Positions 21,724 through 30,670 of a stretch of 33,591 nucleotides of DNA are shown here, in pieces. The notes below the pieces were generated by a model. The model was not told where the DNA came from. It did no database searches and saw only the letters and a list, made by a program, of their open reading frames with translations. The DNA is from Enhydrobacter aerosaccus (GTDB lineage Bacteria; Pseudomonadota; Alphaproteobacteria; Reyranellales; Reyranellaceae): assembly GCA_903839865.1 (NCBI GenBank), contig CAIMEE010000410.1, positions 1 to 33,591 of the forward strand, written 5' to 3'. Each line of letters begins with the position of its first letter. The stretch's first letter is position 1. The position numbers and the translations under genes are program-made.

Positions 21724-23793
21724 ATGGAACTCTCACAGACCCGCAAGCGGACGTCGGTCGCGACGCTGACCGACCCGAAGATCCTGGGACCCGCCGTCCT
21801 CGACGCCTTCCGGAAACTCGACCCGCGCGTGATGATCCGCAACCCGGTGATGTTCACCGTCGAGGTCGTGGCGACGCTGACCACGATCCTGTTCGTGCGC
21901 GACATCGTGGTCGGCAAGGGCGGGCTGGGTTTTGCCTTTCAGATCAATCTCTGGCTGTGGTTCACCGTGCTGTTCGCCAACTTCGCCGAGGCCGTCGCCG
22001 AGGGCCGCGGCAAGGCCCAGGCCGCGACCCTGCGCAAGGCCCGGACCGACACGGTCGCCAAGCGGCTTGCCGACGTCTCGGCGACCAAGTGGACCGAGGT
22101 GGCGGCGACCGCGCTGCGCAAGGGCGACATCGTGCTGGTGCAGACCGGGGACTTCATTCCCTCCGACGGCGAGATCATCGAAGGTGTCGCCTCGGTCAAC
22201 GAGGCCGCGATCACCGGCGAATCCGCCCCCGTGATCCGCGAAAGAGGCGGCGACCGCTCGGCGGTCACGGGCGGCACGCAGGTGATCTCGGACTGGATCA
22301 AAGTGCGCATCACGGCGCAGCCCGGCTCGACCTTCCTCGATCGCATGATCGCCCTGGTCGAAGGCGCGGAGCGTCAGAAAACGCCGAACGAAATAGCGCT
22401 CAACATCCTGCTCGCCGGCCTGTCGATCATCTTTGTCTTTTCGGTCGCGACCATCCCGAGCTTTGCCGCCTATGCCGGTGGCACCATGCCCGTCCTGGTG
22501 CTGGTCGCCCTGTTCGTGACGCTGATACCGACCACGATCGGCGCGCTTCTCTCGGCGATCGGCATCGCCGGCATGGACCGGCTGGTGCGTTTCAACGTGC
22601 TCGCCATGTCCGGCCGTGCCGTCGAGGCGGCGGGCGACGTCGACACGCTGCTCCTCGACAAGACCGGCACGATCACTCTGGGCAATCGCCAGGCGACTGA
22701 ATTCCTTCCGGTCAGCGGCGTCGGCGAACGCGATCTCGCCGATGCCGCGCAGTTCGCCTCGTTGTCGGACGAGACGCCGGAGGGCCGCTCGATCGTGGTT
22801 CTCGCCAAGGAGAAGTACAACATCCGCGGCCGCGAGATGGCGCCGCTGCACGCGAAGTTCATTCCCTTCTCGGCGCACACCCGCCTGAGTGGAATCGACG
22901 TCGACGGCGTGTCGATCCGCAAGGGCGCAGTCGACGCGGTCATTGCCGACATCAAGGCGAGCGTGTCGGCACCGGAGGTCGCGCGAGAGATCGAGTCGAT
23001 CGCCGCCAAGGTCGCCAAGGCCGGCGGGACCCCGTTGGCAGTTTCCAGGGACGGCAAGCTCCTGGGCGTGATCCACCTGAAGGACATCGTCAAAGGCGGC
23101 ATCCGCGAGCGCTTCGCGCTGCTGCGCAAGATGGGCGTCCGCACGGTCATGATCACCGGCGACAATCCCCTGACCGCGGCTGCCATAGCCGCCGAAGCTG
23201 GCGTCGACGACTTTCTTGCCCAGGCCACGCCGGAAGCCAAGCTCAAGCTGATCCGCGACGAGCAGTCCCAGGGCAAACTGGTGGCGATGTGCGGCGACGG
23301 CACCAACGACGCGCCGGCACTGGCCCAGGCCGATGTCGGCGTGGCCATGAATACCGGCACCATGGCCGCGCGCGAGGCAGGCAACATGGTCGACCTCGAC
23401 AGCGATCCGGCCAAGCTCATCGAGATCGTCGAGATCGGCAAGCAGCTCCTGATGACGCGTGGCGCGCTCACGACCTTCTCGATCGCCAACGACGTCGCGA
23501 AGTACTTCGCCATCATTCCGGCGATGTTCCTGGCGTTCTACCCGCAGCTGCAGACCCTGAATGTCATGGGCCTCAAGACACCGCAGAGCGCGATCCTGTC
23601 GGCGATCATCTTCAATGCGCTGATCATCATCGCGCTGATCCCGCTTGCGCTGCGCGGGGTGCAATATCGCGCGGCCGGGGCCTCGGCGGTGCTGGTGCGC
23701 AACCTGGTCATCTACGGCCTTGGCGGCGTGGTCGTGCCTTTCGTCGGCATCAAGCTGATCGACATGGCCATCACTGCCGCGGGCCTTGCGTGA
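21724..23793 (+). CDS. kdpB: KdpB, P-type ATPase catalytic subunit
   Basis: 689 residues, full length. P-type ATPase landmarks are in place: the actuator TGES at 164-167, the phosphorylation site DKTGT with D312, [20 protein letters not shown] in the nucleotide-binding part, and [16 protein letters not shown] in the hinge. S167 corresponds to the serine that is phosphorylated to switch off KdpB in Escherichia coli, so this inhibitory control could be conserved. It hydrolyses ATP to drive K+ import through the KdpA/KdpB tunnel. The stop is 10 nt before the kdpC start. Confidence 0.98.
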   Translation: MELSQTRKRTSVATLTDPKILGPAVLDAFRKLDPRVMIRNPVMFTVEVVATLTTILFVRDIVVGKGGLGFAFQINLWLWFTVLFANFAEAVAEGRGKAQAATLRKARTDTVAKRLADVSATKWTEVAATALRKGDIVLVQTGDFIPSDGEIIEGVASVNEAAITGESAPVIRERGGDRSAVTGGTQVISDWIKVRITAQPGSTFLDRMIALVEGAERQKTPNEIALNILLAGLSIIFVFSVATIPSFAAYAGGTMPVLVLVALFVTLIPTTIGALLSAIGIAGMDRLVRFNVLAMSGRAVEAAGDVDTLLLDKTGTITLGNRQATEFLPVSGVGERDLADAAQFASLSDETPEGRSIVVLAKEKYNIRGREMAPLHAKFIPFSAHTRLSGIDVDGVSIRKGAVDAVIADIKASVSAPEVAREIESIAAKVAKAGGTPLAVSRDGKLLGVIHLKDIVKGGIRERFALLRKMGVRTVMITGDNPLTAAAIAAEAGVDDFLAQATPEAKLKLIRDEQSQGKLVAMCGDGTNDAPALAQADVGVAMNTGTMAAREAGNMVDLDSDPAKLIEIVEIGKQLLMTRGALTTFSIANDVAKYFAIIPAMFLAFYPQLQTLNVMGLKTPQSAILSAIIFNALIIIALIPLALRGVQYRAAGASAVLVRNLVIYGLGGVVVPFVGIKLIDMAITAAGLA

Positions 23794-23803
23794 GGATATG
23801 GAC

Positions 23804-24409
23804 ATGTTGAAACAGATTCGTCCCGCCATCGTCATGATGGTCGTCCTGACCGTTCTGACAGGTCTCATCTATCCCCTGGCGATGACGGGAATCGCGCAGC
23901 TCGTCTTCCCGCTCCAGGCAAACGGCAGCCTGATCGTGAAGGACGGCAAGGTGATCGGCTCCGAACTGATCGGGCAGAACTTCGCCAAGCCCGAGTATTT
24001 CCATGGCCGTCCGTCGGCCACGACGGAACCCGATCCCAAGGACGCGACCAAGAGCGTGCCCGCGCCCTACAACGCGGCCAATTCTTCTGGCAGCAACGCC
24101 GGCCCCACGGCGAAGTCGCTGGTCGAACGCGTGCAGGCCGACGTCAAGGCGCTCAAGGAGGAAAATCCGAACACGCCGGTGCCGATCGACCTCGTCACCA
24201 CGTCGGCGAGCGGCCTCGATCCGGAAATATCGCCGGCGGCCGCCTTGTTTCAGGTGCCTCGCGTGGCCAAGGCCCGCGGCCGTGAGGAGGCCGAGATCCG
24301 TCGCCTCGTGCAGCTCCACACCGAAGCGCGCATTTTCGGTTTGATCGGCGAGCCGAGGGTAAACGTGCTGCAACTCAACATGGCCCTCGACGCCCTCAAG
24401 CCGCGGTGA
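23804..24409 (+). CDS. kdpC: KdpC, accessory subunit of the K+-transporting ATPase
   Basis: 201 residues from the ATG at 23804 ([10 protein letters not shown]), favoured because the GAGG at 23792-23795 is then 8 nt away; an ATG at 23798 is too close. One N-terminal membrane helix ([20 protein letters not shown]) is followed by a periplasmic domain with the family motifs [21 protein letters not shown] and [21 protein letters not shown]. KdpC is thought to assist ATP or K+ binding in the complex. The kdpD gene follows 15 nt later. Confidence 0.97.
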   Translation: MLKQIRPAIVMMVVLTVLTGLIYPLAMTGIAQLVFPLQANGSLIVKDGKVIGSELIGQNFAKPEYFHGRPSATTEPDPKDATKSVPAPYNAANSSGSNAGPTAKSLVERVQADVKALKEENPNTPVPIDLVTTSASGLDPEISPAAALFQVPRVAKARGREEAEIRRLVQLHTEARIFGLIGEPRVNVLQLNMALDALKPR

Positions 24410-24424
24410 CATCGTTGACAGTCG

Positions 24425-26791
24425 ATGCCCGGAGTTCCTGACGAAGCACGCCCTTCGCCCGACGCCTTGCTGAAGGCGGCGCAGAAGGAGGCGCGCGGCA
24501 AGTTCAAGATCTTTTTCGGCGCGGCGCCCGGTGTCGGCAAGACCTACGAGATGCTGCAGGCGGCGCGCCGGCGCAAGGACGAAGGCGTCGACGTCGTGGC
24601 CGGCGTCATCGAAACGCATGGCCGGGCGGAGACGCAAGCGCTCCTCGCAGGCCTGGAGATCCTGCCGCAACGCGCGATCGACTATAAAGGTCGCGTCCTG
24701 CACGAGATGGACCTCGATGCAATCCTGGCGCGGCGGCCCGCCCTGGTGCTGGTGGATGAACTCGCCCATACGAACGCGCCGGGCAGCCGTCACCCCAAGC
24801 GCTATTTCGACGTCGAGGAACTGCTCGCGGCGGGCATCGACGTCTATTCGACGATGAACGTGCAGCACGTCGAGAGCCTCAATGACGTCGTTGCCCGGAT
24901 CACCCGCATCCGCGTGCGCGAGACCGTCCCCGATTCGATCATCGATTCGGCGGACGAGGTGGAACTCGTCGACACCACGCCCTCCGACCTGATCTCGCGC
25001 CTGAACGAAGGCAAGGTCTACGTCCGCGAGCAGGCGCAGCGCGCTCTGAAGCACTACTTCCAGCCGGGGAATCTCACGGCTCTTCGCGAACTGGCGCTCC
25101 GGCGCACCGCCGAACGCGTCGACGACCAGATGCTGAGCTACATGCGCGAGCACGCCATCACCGGCCCCTGGGGTGCCGGGGAAAGAGTGCTGGTCTGCAT
25201 GGACCCGGGATCCGATGCCGCCAATAACGTGCGTGCCGCCAAGCGCACGGCGGACGGCCTCGACGCCGAACTGATCGCGCTTTATGTCGAGACCGAGCGG
25301 CACACGTTGCTGACCGAGGCCGAGCGCACGAGGCTCGCCGAGGTGATGCGCCTGGCCGAGCAGCTCGGCGCCGAAGTCGTGCAGGTGCCCGGCCGCTCGG
25401 TGGTCGAGGAGATCCTGGCGGTGGCGCGGTCGCGCAATGTCACGCGCGTCGTGGTCGGCAAGTCGCCGCGCTCGCGCTGGTTCGAGTTGCGCCACGGTTC
25501 GGTGGTCGACGACCTGGTGCGCAGTGGCTCGGGCCTTGCGGTGGAAGTGGCCCCGTCGAGCGGCAAACCCGAGCCGCATACGCCCGTGGACTGGCTGTTC
25601 GGTGCGCCGCGCCGGATAGGACCCTATTTCGAGGGCGTGATCACTACGGCGGTGGCGACCGGCGTCGGCGTGCTGATCGACACGCACGTCAATCTCTCCA
25701 ACATCTCGCTGGTCTATGTCGTTCCCGTGCTGATCGCCGCGGCGAGGCATGGGCTCGTTCCCTCGCTCTGGGTCTCCGGCCTTTCGGTGCTGAGCTACAA
25801 TTTCTTCTTCCTGCCGCCGCTCTATCAATTCACCATTTCAGATCCCGCGAACGTCGTGGCTCTGTTCTTCTTCATGTTCGTGTCCGTTGCCGCCAGTGCG
25901 CTGGGCACGCGCTCGCGGGCCCAGGCCGAGGCCGCCAAGCGGGAGGCGCGTACGACGGCGGAGTTGTATGCCTTCAGCCGCAAGATCGCGGGAGTGATCG
26001 ACCTCGACGATCTGCTTTGGATCGTGGTCACCCATCTTGCACGCCTGCTGAACGCCGAGATCGCCATCCTGATGACCGACAAGAGCCCGCTGGAATTGGG
26101 GAAGCTCGTCTTGCGCGCCGCTTTTCCGCCGGGAAGCGAATTCGGCGATGCCGATCTTGCAGCTGCCCGCTGGTCGTGGGAGTCCGAGCGTCCGACGGGC
26201 AGGGGGACGGATACCCTGCCGGGCGGGCGATGGCTCTTCGTGCCGATCCGCACCAGTCGATCGGCGATCGGTGTGGTGGGCGTGCTGCCGCTTGGGAAAG
26301 CCGCCGAACTCTCCTCCGCCGAGAGACAACTGCTCGAGGCCGTGGGCAACCAGACCGCCGTCGCGATCGAACGCGTGGCGCTCGCGGCGGATATCGACGA
26401 GGCGCGCATCGGTGCCGAGCGCGAGCGCCTGCGCTCCGCCATGCTGACGTCGGTCTCCCACGATCTGCGCACGCCGCTGGCCTCGATCATCGGCGCGTTG
26501 TCGAGCCTGCGGAGCCACCGCGAGCGCTACGACGACGCCACGCGCGAGGAGTTGCTGGGCACGGCACTGAGCGAGGCGCAGCGACTCGACCGCTTCGTCG
26601 GCAACCTGCTCGACATGACGCGGCTCGATGCCGGCGTGATCGTCCCCAAGCGCGAGGCGGTCGAGGTCGGCGATCTCGTGTCCACGACGTTGCGCCGCGC
26701 GACGACCGTGCTCCAGGACCGCGTCGTGACGTCGGCGCGTGGAGATCGCGGTCCGCGACGAGGGCGATGGCATCGCGCCCGAAGCGCTTGA
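24425..26791 (+). CDS. kdpD: KdpD sensor histidine kinase, truncated by internal deletion and frameshift
   Basis: 788 residues are open. The KdpD sensor domain has Walker A GAAPGVGKT at 32-40. It is followed by a universal-stress-like domain (RVLVCMDPGSDAANNVRAAK ... TRVVVGKSPRSRW), four membrane helices (about 400-497), a GAF-like domain (about 515-655) and the HisKA domain with the phosphoacceptor H679 in SVSHDLRTPL. Homology stops at about residue 770 (26734). The frame then reads low-complexity ARGDRGPRRGRWHRARSA and ends. The rest of the ATPase domain (G1, F and G2 boxes) resumes in another frame at 26739, but roughly 40 residues including the N-box (NLLDNAAKY in relatives) are absent. 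Arithmetic of the frames needs a deletion of 3n+2 bases. As written the protein cannot autophosphorylate. A sequence error is possible but would have to remove over 100 bases. Confidence 0.85.
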   Translation: MPGVPDEARPSPDALLKAAQKEARGKFKIFFGAAPGVGKTYEMLQAARRRKDEGVDVVAGVIETHGRAETQALLAGLEILPQRAIDYKGRVLHEMDLDAILARRPALVLVDELAHTNAPGSRHPKRYFDVEELLAAGIDVYSTMNVQHVESLNDVVARITRIRVRETVPDSIIDSADEVELVDTTPSDLISRLNEGKVYVREQAQRALKHYFQPGNLTALRELALRRTAERVDDQMLSYMREHAITGPWGAGERVLVCMDPGSDAANNVRAAKRTADGLDAELIALYVETERHTLLTEAERTRLAEVMRLAEQLGAEVVQVPGRSVVEEILAVARSRNVTRVVVGKSPRSRWFELRHGSVVDDLVRSGSGLAVEVAPSSGKPEPHTPVDWLFGAPRRIGPYFEGVITTAVATGVGVLIDTHVNLSNISLVYVVPVLIAAARHGLVPSLWVSGLSVLSYNFFFLPPLYQFTISDPANVVALFFFMFVSVAASALGTRSRAQAEAAKREARTTAELYAFSRKIAGVIDLDDLLWIVVTHLARLLNAEIAILMTDKSPLELGKLVLRAAFPPGSEFGDADLAAARWSWESERPTGRGTDTLPGGRWLFVPIRTSRSAIGVVGVLPLGKAAELSSAERQLLEAVGNQTAVAIERVALAADIDEARIGAERERLRSAMLTSVSHDLRTPLASIIGALSSLRSHRERYDDATREELLGTALSEAQRLDRFVGNLLDMTRLDAGVIVPKREAVEVGDLVSTTLRRATTVLQDRVVTSARGDRGPRRGRWHRARSA

Positions 26792-26963
26792 CCGCCTGTT
26801 CGACAAGTTCTATCGCGCCGACGACGGCGACCGTCGCCGGGCGGGGACCGGCCTCGGGCTCGCCATCGCCCGCGGCTTCGTCGAGGTCGAGGGCGGCACC
26901 TTGACCGCGCGTAACCGGACGGATCGCAGCGGCGCGGAGTTCATCGTGAGTTATCGAATATGA
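26739..26963 (+). pseudogene. kdpD: Orphaned 3' end of kdpD (HATPase G1-F-G2 boxes)
   Basis: 74 codons in the frame next to truncated kdpD. The sequence EIAVRDEGDGIAPEALDRLF is the G1 box, FDKFYRADDGDRRRAGTGLGLA the F and G2 boxes, and RSGAEFIVSYRI the normal kinase C-terminus. It lacks the N-box and any plausible start with a ribosome-binding site. Its TGA overlaps the kdpE ATG (ATGA), the arrangement expected of an intact kdpD-kdpE pair, so the lesion is recent. Confidence 0.8.
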
Positions 26964-27643
26964 CGGGCGACGCCGCCTCCATCCTGATCGTCGAGGACGA
27001 GCCGCCGATCCGCCGGCTGCTGCGCACGACCCTGGTCGCTCACGACTACCGTGTGCACGAGGCGGCGACCGGCGCCGAAGCGCTCTCGGCGCTGCGCCAT
27101 CATCGGCCCGATCTCGTGCTGCTCGATCTCGGGTTGCCCGATGTCGACGGTCTCGCGCTGATCGGCAGGATCCGCGAGCTGGGGCCGTTCCCGATCGTCG
27201 TCCTGTCGAGCCGCGGCGACGAGGGCGCCAAGGTGACGGCTCTCGATACCGGCGCCGACGACTATGTGACCAAGCCGTTCGGCGCCGACGAACTGCTCGC
27301 CCGCATCCGCGCGGCGCTCCGCCATCGCCTGCAGCAGCAGGGCGCGGAGCGCGTGTTCACCAGCGACGATCTTTCGGTCGACCTGATGCGGCGGCTGGTG
27401 AAGCGTGGGGCCGAGGACGTGAAACTCTCGCCCAAGGAATACGACATCCTCGAGCAACTCGTGATCCATGCCGGCAAGGTGCTGACCCACAAGCACCTGC
27501 TGCGCGAAGTCTGGCGCGACGAGTCGGTCGACCCGCAGTATCTGCGCGTCTACGTCCGCCAGCTGCGCCAGAAGATCGAAAGCGATCCGGCCGCACCCCG
27601 CCACGTGCTGACCGAGCCGGGAGTGGGCTACCGGCTGGTCTGA
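26960..27643 (+). CDS. kdpE: KdpE, OmpR/PhoB-family response regulator
   Basis: 227 residues. Receiver domain: acidic pocket VEDE at 11-14, phosphoacceptor D56 in LVLLDLGLPD, S83/S84, and K105 in YVTKPFGADE. The DNA-binding winged helix begins at about 130, with VKLSPKEYDILEQLVIHAGK and a C-terminal RQLRQKIE ... TEPGVGYRLV, as in OmpR-type regulators that bind 11-bp direct repeats. It is the expected activator of kdpFABC. The start overlaps the ancestral kdpD stop. With kdpD broken, phosphorylation would have to come from another donor, or KdpE may act unphosphorylated. Confidence 0.95.
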   Translation: MTGDAASILIVEDEPPIRRLLRTTLVAHDYRVHEAATGAEALSALRHHRPDLVLLDLGLPDVDGLALIGRIRELGPFPIVVLSSRGDEGAKVTALDTGADDYVTKPFGADELLARIRAALRHRLQQQGAERVFTSDDLSVDLMRRLVKRGAEDVKLSPKEYDILEQLVIHAGKVLTHKHLLREVWRDESVDPQYLRVYVRQLRQKIESDPAAPRHVLTEPGVGYRLV

Positions 27644-27645
27644 AA

Positions 27646-27664
27646 CGCGCAATATTCTTGCGCG
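27646..27664 (+). terminator. 7-bp hairpin just after kdpE
   Basis: CGCGCAA (27646-27652) and TTGCGCG (27658-27664) pair perfectly around a 5-base loop, beginning 2 nt after the kdpE stop. No T-tract follows, so it may be an RNA 3'-end stabiliser or a weak or Rho-assisted terminator of the kdp operon. Confidence 0.4.
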
Positions 27665-28003
27665 GAGGGGGTGGCGGAATCCGGTACAAATCGCGAGAAA
27701 ATCATATGCCATCGGCATCGGAGGTGTCCCAGAAAGTCGGTGCACACGGCGTCAACTTTTTCGTCGCGTGCAATCGATCGCCCCTTTGCCGGTGCGGCGA
27801 TGCGCTGGGCCGTCGAGCACGTGCTCGTCGACGCCGTCGACAATCCAGGCGCGGCCGTCAACCGCGACAGGCGGCGCGGACGACACGCGCGCCATCGCGA
27901 TCGCGCGGTCCACGCCGGAAGAGACGAAGGCTCGCCATCGCGCGGCGACATAGGCGGGCCATGGGATTCGCGCTACGTTCCGTTAAATATCCAGGAGGGA
28001 ACG
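27665..28003. other. Intergenic region after kdpE, no convincing gene
   Basis: About 340 bp. The plus-strand frame continuous with the next gene lacks a ribosome-binding site at its upstream ATGs and is Arg-rich. A minus-strand frame ending at 27752 reads more naturally (IAMARVSSAPPVAVDGRAWI) but has no start codon in a sensible place. It could be a gene relic. The promoter of the gene at 28004 should lie here. Confidence 0.4.
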
Positions 28004-28396
28004 ATGGCCGAGAGCGAGAACTACAAGAAGGGCACCGAGGTGCGCCGCACGCTGATGGGCGCCGCGCATGCCGACAAGATGAACGCCACGGTCTACGACG
28101 ACCCGATCATGAAGAAGTTCGGCGATTACGCCCGCGAAGCCGTGTTCGGCATGCTGTGGACGCGGCCCGGCCTCGACATGAAGACCCGGACGCTGATCAC
28201 CGTCATTTCCGACACCTCCCAGGCGCGCTGGCCCGAGCTCGCGATCCATATCCGCATGGCGCGCAACCAGGGCTGGACTGAGGATGAATTGGCGGAGGCG
28301 CTGATGCATCTGTGCGGCTATATCGGTCTGCCGTCGGTGCGCGAGGCACTGCTGGTCGCCAAGGAAGTGTTCCACGAGATGCGAAACGAGAAATAG
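28004..28396 (+). CDS. Carboxymuconolactone decarboxylase-family protein
   Basis: 130 residues from the ATG at 28004, supported by AGGAGG five nt upstream; in-frame codons further upstream are not supported. The all-helical pattern fits the CMD/AhpD-like family: [54 protein letters not shown] and [20 protein letters not shown]. It lacks the CxxC of AhpD, so it resembles 4-carboxymuconolactone decarboxylase rather than a peroxidase. The true substrate cannot be fixed without its pathway genes, which are not here. The stop is followed after 1 nt by purC, suggesting co-transcription. Confidence 0.88.
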   Translation: MAESENYKKGTEVRRTLMGAAHADKMNATVYDDPIMKKFGDYAREAVFGMLWTRPGLDMKTRTLITVISDTSQARWPELAIHIRMARNQGWTEDELAEALMHLCGYIGLPSVREALLVAKEVFHEMRNEK

Positions 28397-28397
28397 C

Positions 28398-29309
28398 ATG
28401 ATGTTGATGACGACGAGCGATCTGCCGCTGAAGCTGATCGCGCGCGGCAAGGTGCGTGATGTCTACGAGGTCGAGGGCGACCGGCTGTTGCTGGTGGCGA
28501 CGGACCGGGTGAGCGCCTACGACGTGGTGATGGCCGAGCCGATCCCGATGAAGGGCGCGGTACTGACCCAGACCAGCGCCTGGTGGTTCCGCCAGTTGGG
28601 CACCGTCGTGCACCATCACATGATCTCGGCCAATGCCGACGAGATCATCGCCGCCGTGCCGGCGCTTGCGCCTCATCGCGAGCAGATCGTCGGACGCGCC
28701 ATGCTGTGCGTGCGCGGCACGGTGTTCCCGATCGAATGCGTGATCCGCGGCTATCTCTCGGGTTCGGCGTGGCGTGAATATTCGAAGAGCGGGACACTGG
28801 CCGGCGAGAAGCTTCCGGCCGGACTGAAGGAGAGCGGCAAGATCGAGACGCCGATCTTCAGCCCCGCCACCAAGGCGGAGAGCGGCCATGACGAGAACAT
28901 CACCGTCGGCCGCATGCGGGAACTCCTGGGCGCCGACGTCACCGCCGAGCTCGAGCGGCTGACGCGCATCGTCTACACCAGCGGCCGCGACGTGGCGCTG
29001 GCCAACGGCATCATCATCGCCGACACCAAGTTCGAGTTCGGCCGCGCCAGGAACGGCGAGATCCTGCTGATCGACGAGGTGATGACGTCCGACAGCTCAC
29101 GCTTCTGGCCGCTCGACGGCTACGCGCCGGGCAAGCCACAGCCCAGCTTCGACAAGCAGCCGCTGCGCGACTGGCTCGATGTCGAGCGTCATGCCGGACG
29201 ATGGAACGGCGATGTGCCGCCACCCAAGCTGCCGCCGGAAGTCGTGGACGCCACCAGCAAACGCTACCTCGAGGCCTATCGCCGGCTGACTGGCCTCGAC
29301 CTCGCCTGA
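28398..29309 (+). CDS. purC: SAICAR synthase (phosphoribosylaminoimidazole-succinocarboxamide synthase)
   Basis: 303 residues, matching the longer form of PurC. It catalyses ATP-dependent joining of aspartate to CAIR in purine synthesis. Signature stretches: [80 protein letters not shown] and [14 protein letters not shown]. The start is uncertain by three codons (ATG at 28398, 28401 or 28407). Lying 1 nt after the CMD-family gene, it is probably translated from the same message. No other purine gene is nearby. Confidence 0.96.
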   Translation: MMLMTTSDLPLKLIARGKVRDVYEVEGDRLLLVATDRVSAYDVVMAEPIPMKGAVLTQTSAWWFRQLGTVVHHHMISANADEIIAAVPALAPHREQIVGRAMLCVRGTVFPIECVIRGYLSGSAWREYSKSGTLAGEKLPAGLKESGKIETPIFSPATKAESGHDENITVGRMRELLGADVTAELERLTRIVYTSGRDVALANGIIIADTKFEFGRARNGEILLIDEVMTSDSSRFWPLDGYAPGKPQPSFDKQPLRDWLDVERHAGRWNGDVPPPKLPPEVVDATSKRYLEAYRRLTGLDLA

Positions 29310-29315
29310 CGGCGC

Positions 29316-29570
29316 TCAGCGCTGCGGCAGGGTGAAGCCGGCATTGCGGAGCTTCCGCTCGAGCGTGGGAATGCCTTGGGCCGTGTTGCCCTTCTGGCAT
29401 TGGTCGATGGCACCGGCGACCTCGGCATCGGGAACGTCGCGCGGAGAATTTTGGCGGAGATATCGAAGCGCCGTTTCGGACAGCGCCGCGCAGTATGCGG
29501 CGTCATCGGCCATCGCCGGAAGCGGTGACAGGACGAGAACCAGGCCGATCAGAGCGCGTTTCATGGACAT
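29316..29570 (-). CDS. Small secreted protein, hypothetical
   Basis: 84 residues (ATG at 29570; an ATG at 29564, better spaced from a GGGA site, gives 82). A signal peptide is clear: MKRALIGLVLVLSPLPAMAD, cut after AMA. The mature part of about 62 residues is mostly helical with two cysteines (AAYCAALSE and AIDQCQKGN) that may form a disulphide, and ends AGFTLPQR. No named family recognised. It should be periplasmic. It converges on purC (6-bp gap) and diverges from the ABC transporter operon. Confidence 0.7.
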   Translation of the reverse strand: MSMKRALIGLVLVLSPLPAMADDAAYCAALSETALRYLRQNSPRDVPDAEVAGAIDQCQKGNTAQGIPTLERKLRNAGFTLPQR

Positions 29571-29582
29571 TTCCCAGGCATG

Positions 29583-29613
29583 ACAATTGCACCGTTGCGA
29601 GTGCTACAATTGC
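29583..29613 (+). promoter_or_regulatory. Direct repeat and -10-like element before the ABC transporter operon
   Basis: ACAATTGC occurs at 29583-29590 and again at 29606-29613, 23 bp apart. The second copy overlaps TACAAT (29605-29610), a good -10 hexamer, 34 nt before the start at 29645. A TGACAA 18 bp upstream could be its -35. Tentative promoter, with the repeat as a possible regulator site. Confidence 0.35.
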
Positions 29614-29644
29614 CCATAGTGCGGGGAACGAGGGAAGGGACGCC

Positions 29645-30667
29645 ATGAGGATCGTGAGTCACATTTCGCTGATGGCCGTGGCCATCGCGGGTCTATCGGC
29701 GTTCGGTGCAGACGCACAGCAGATGAGCGCGACGACGCAGCTGGGCTGGCTGCGCAACGGCGAGTACGCGCCGATCATGATCGCGGAGGCCAAGGGCTTC
29801 TTCAAGGCGGAGGGCATCGACCACAAGATCGTCGATGGCGGTCCCGGCAAGAACCCGATTCCCATCGTCGCGGTCGGCCAGGCGCAGTTTGGCCTCGCGA
29901 CCAACGGCATGTCGATCGTGACCGCGCGGCTGGCCAAGGATCCGGTGGACGTCGTGGCCGTGGGCACGCTCTTCCAGCAGGGGCCGACGGCCTATATCTC
30001 GATCGCAGCACCTGGCGCGCCGCCGTCGAAGCCGAAGGACATGGAGGGCAAGACGGTCGGCGTGCAGGCGGGCACGGAATACCTGTTCAATGCCTTCGCC
30101 AAGAAGAATGGCGTCGACGCCTCCAAGGTGAAGCTCGTCACCGCGCAGGCGACGGCCGAGCCGCTGATGGTCGGCAAGATGGACTACTTCCTGGCCTGGG
30201 TCGTGAACCAGACCTATCAGATCGAGCAGGAAGCCGCGAAGCCCGACGCGCCGCCCACGGTGAAGGGCAAGACGTGGCAGGCGCTGAAGCTCAGCGATCT
30301 CGGCATCCCCCTGTACACCGACGTGATCTTCACCTCGGGCGACACGCTCAAGAAGAACCCCGAACTGGTGAAGCACTACCTCGCCGCCGTGCAGAAGGGC
30401 ATGCAGTACACGATCGACCATCCCGACGAAGCGGTCGAGATCCTCACCAAGTTCCCGGGCCAGACCGAGGACGCGAAGAAGCTCACCTGGCGCTTCAAGA
30501 TCCAGAACGCGCTCTACCAGAGCGACTATTCGAAGAAGAACGGCCCGCTCACCATGGATCCGGCAGTGTGGACCGCGATGATCGGCTTCCTGAAGGACGG
30601 CGACCAGATTCCCAAGAGCATCCCGGCCACCGAAGTGATGACCAACGACTTCTTCGCCAAGAAGTAA
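29645..30667 (+). CDS. ABC transporter substrate-binding protein (NMT1/THI5-like)
   Basis: 340 residues from the ATG at 29645, which begins a signal peptide (MRIVSHISLMAVAIAGLSAF, cleavage after ADA) and follows GAAGGGA; an in-frame ATG at 29495 is inside the divergent gene and rejected. The mature protein has the NMT1/THI5-like binding fold: QLGWLRNGEYAPIMIAEAKG, FFKAEGIDHKIVDGG, VAVGQAQFGLATNG and GKTVGVQAGTEYLF. Relatives bind taurine, alkylsulphonates, nitrate or pyrimidine-like compounds; the ligand here is unknown. First gene of a four-gene unit, 3 nt from the ATPase gene. Confidence 0.92.
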   Translation: MRIVSHISLMAVAIAGLSAFGADAQQMSATTQLGWLRNGEYAPIMIAEAKGFFKAEGIDHKIVDGGPGKNPIPIVAVGQAQFGLATNGMSIVTARLAKDPVDVVAVGTLFQQGPTAYISIAAPGAPPSKPKDMEGKTVGVQAGTEYLFNAFAKKNGVDASKVKLVTAQATAEPLMVGKMDYFLAWVVNQTYQIEQEAAKPDAPPTVKGKTWQALKLSDLGIPLYTDVIFTSGDTLKKNPELVKHYLAAVQKGMQYTIDHPDEAVEILTKFPGQTEDAKKLTWRFKIQNALYQSDYSKKNGPLTMDPAVWTAMIGFLKDGDQIPKSIPATEVMTNDFFAKK

Positions 30668-30670
30668 GAG

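Noticed and set aside
19858..23868. Long minus-strand open frames of about 600 and 700 codons opposite kdpA and kdpB
   Set aside because: Translations are rich in Arg/His/Asp/Gln with no fold-like pattern; kdpA and kdpB on the plus strand are full length and conserved.
26734..26791. Programmed ribosomal frameshifting in kdpD as the explanation for the frame change
   Set aside because: No slippery sequence is visible at the junction, and frameshifting would not restore the missing N-box of about 40 residues.
27752..27990. Natural-looking minus-strand frame between kdpE and the CMD-family gene
   Set aside because: It has no ATG or GTG near its open end with a ribosome-binding site and matches nothing I know. 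A gene relic is possible but not supportable.
27671..28003. In-frame upstream extension of the CMD-family gene
   Set aside because: The extension is Arg/His-rich and lacks a ribosome-binding site, whereas AGGAGG stands directly before the ATG at 28004.
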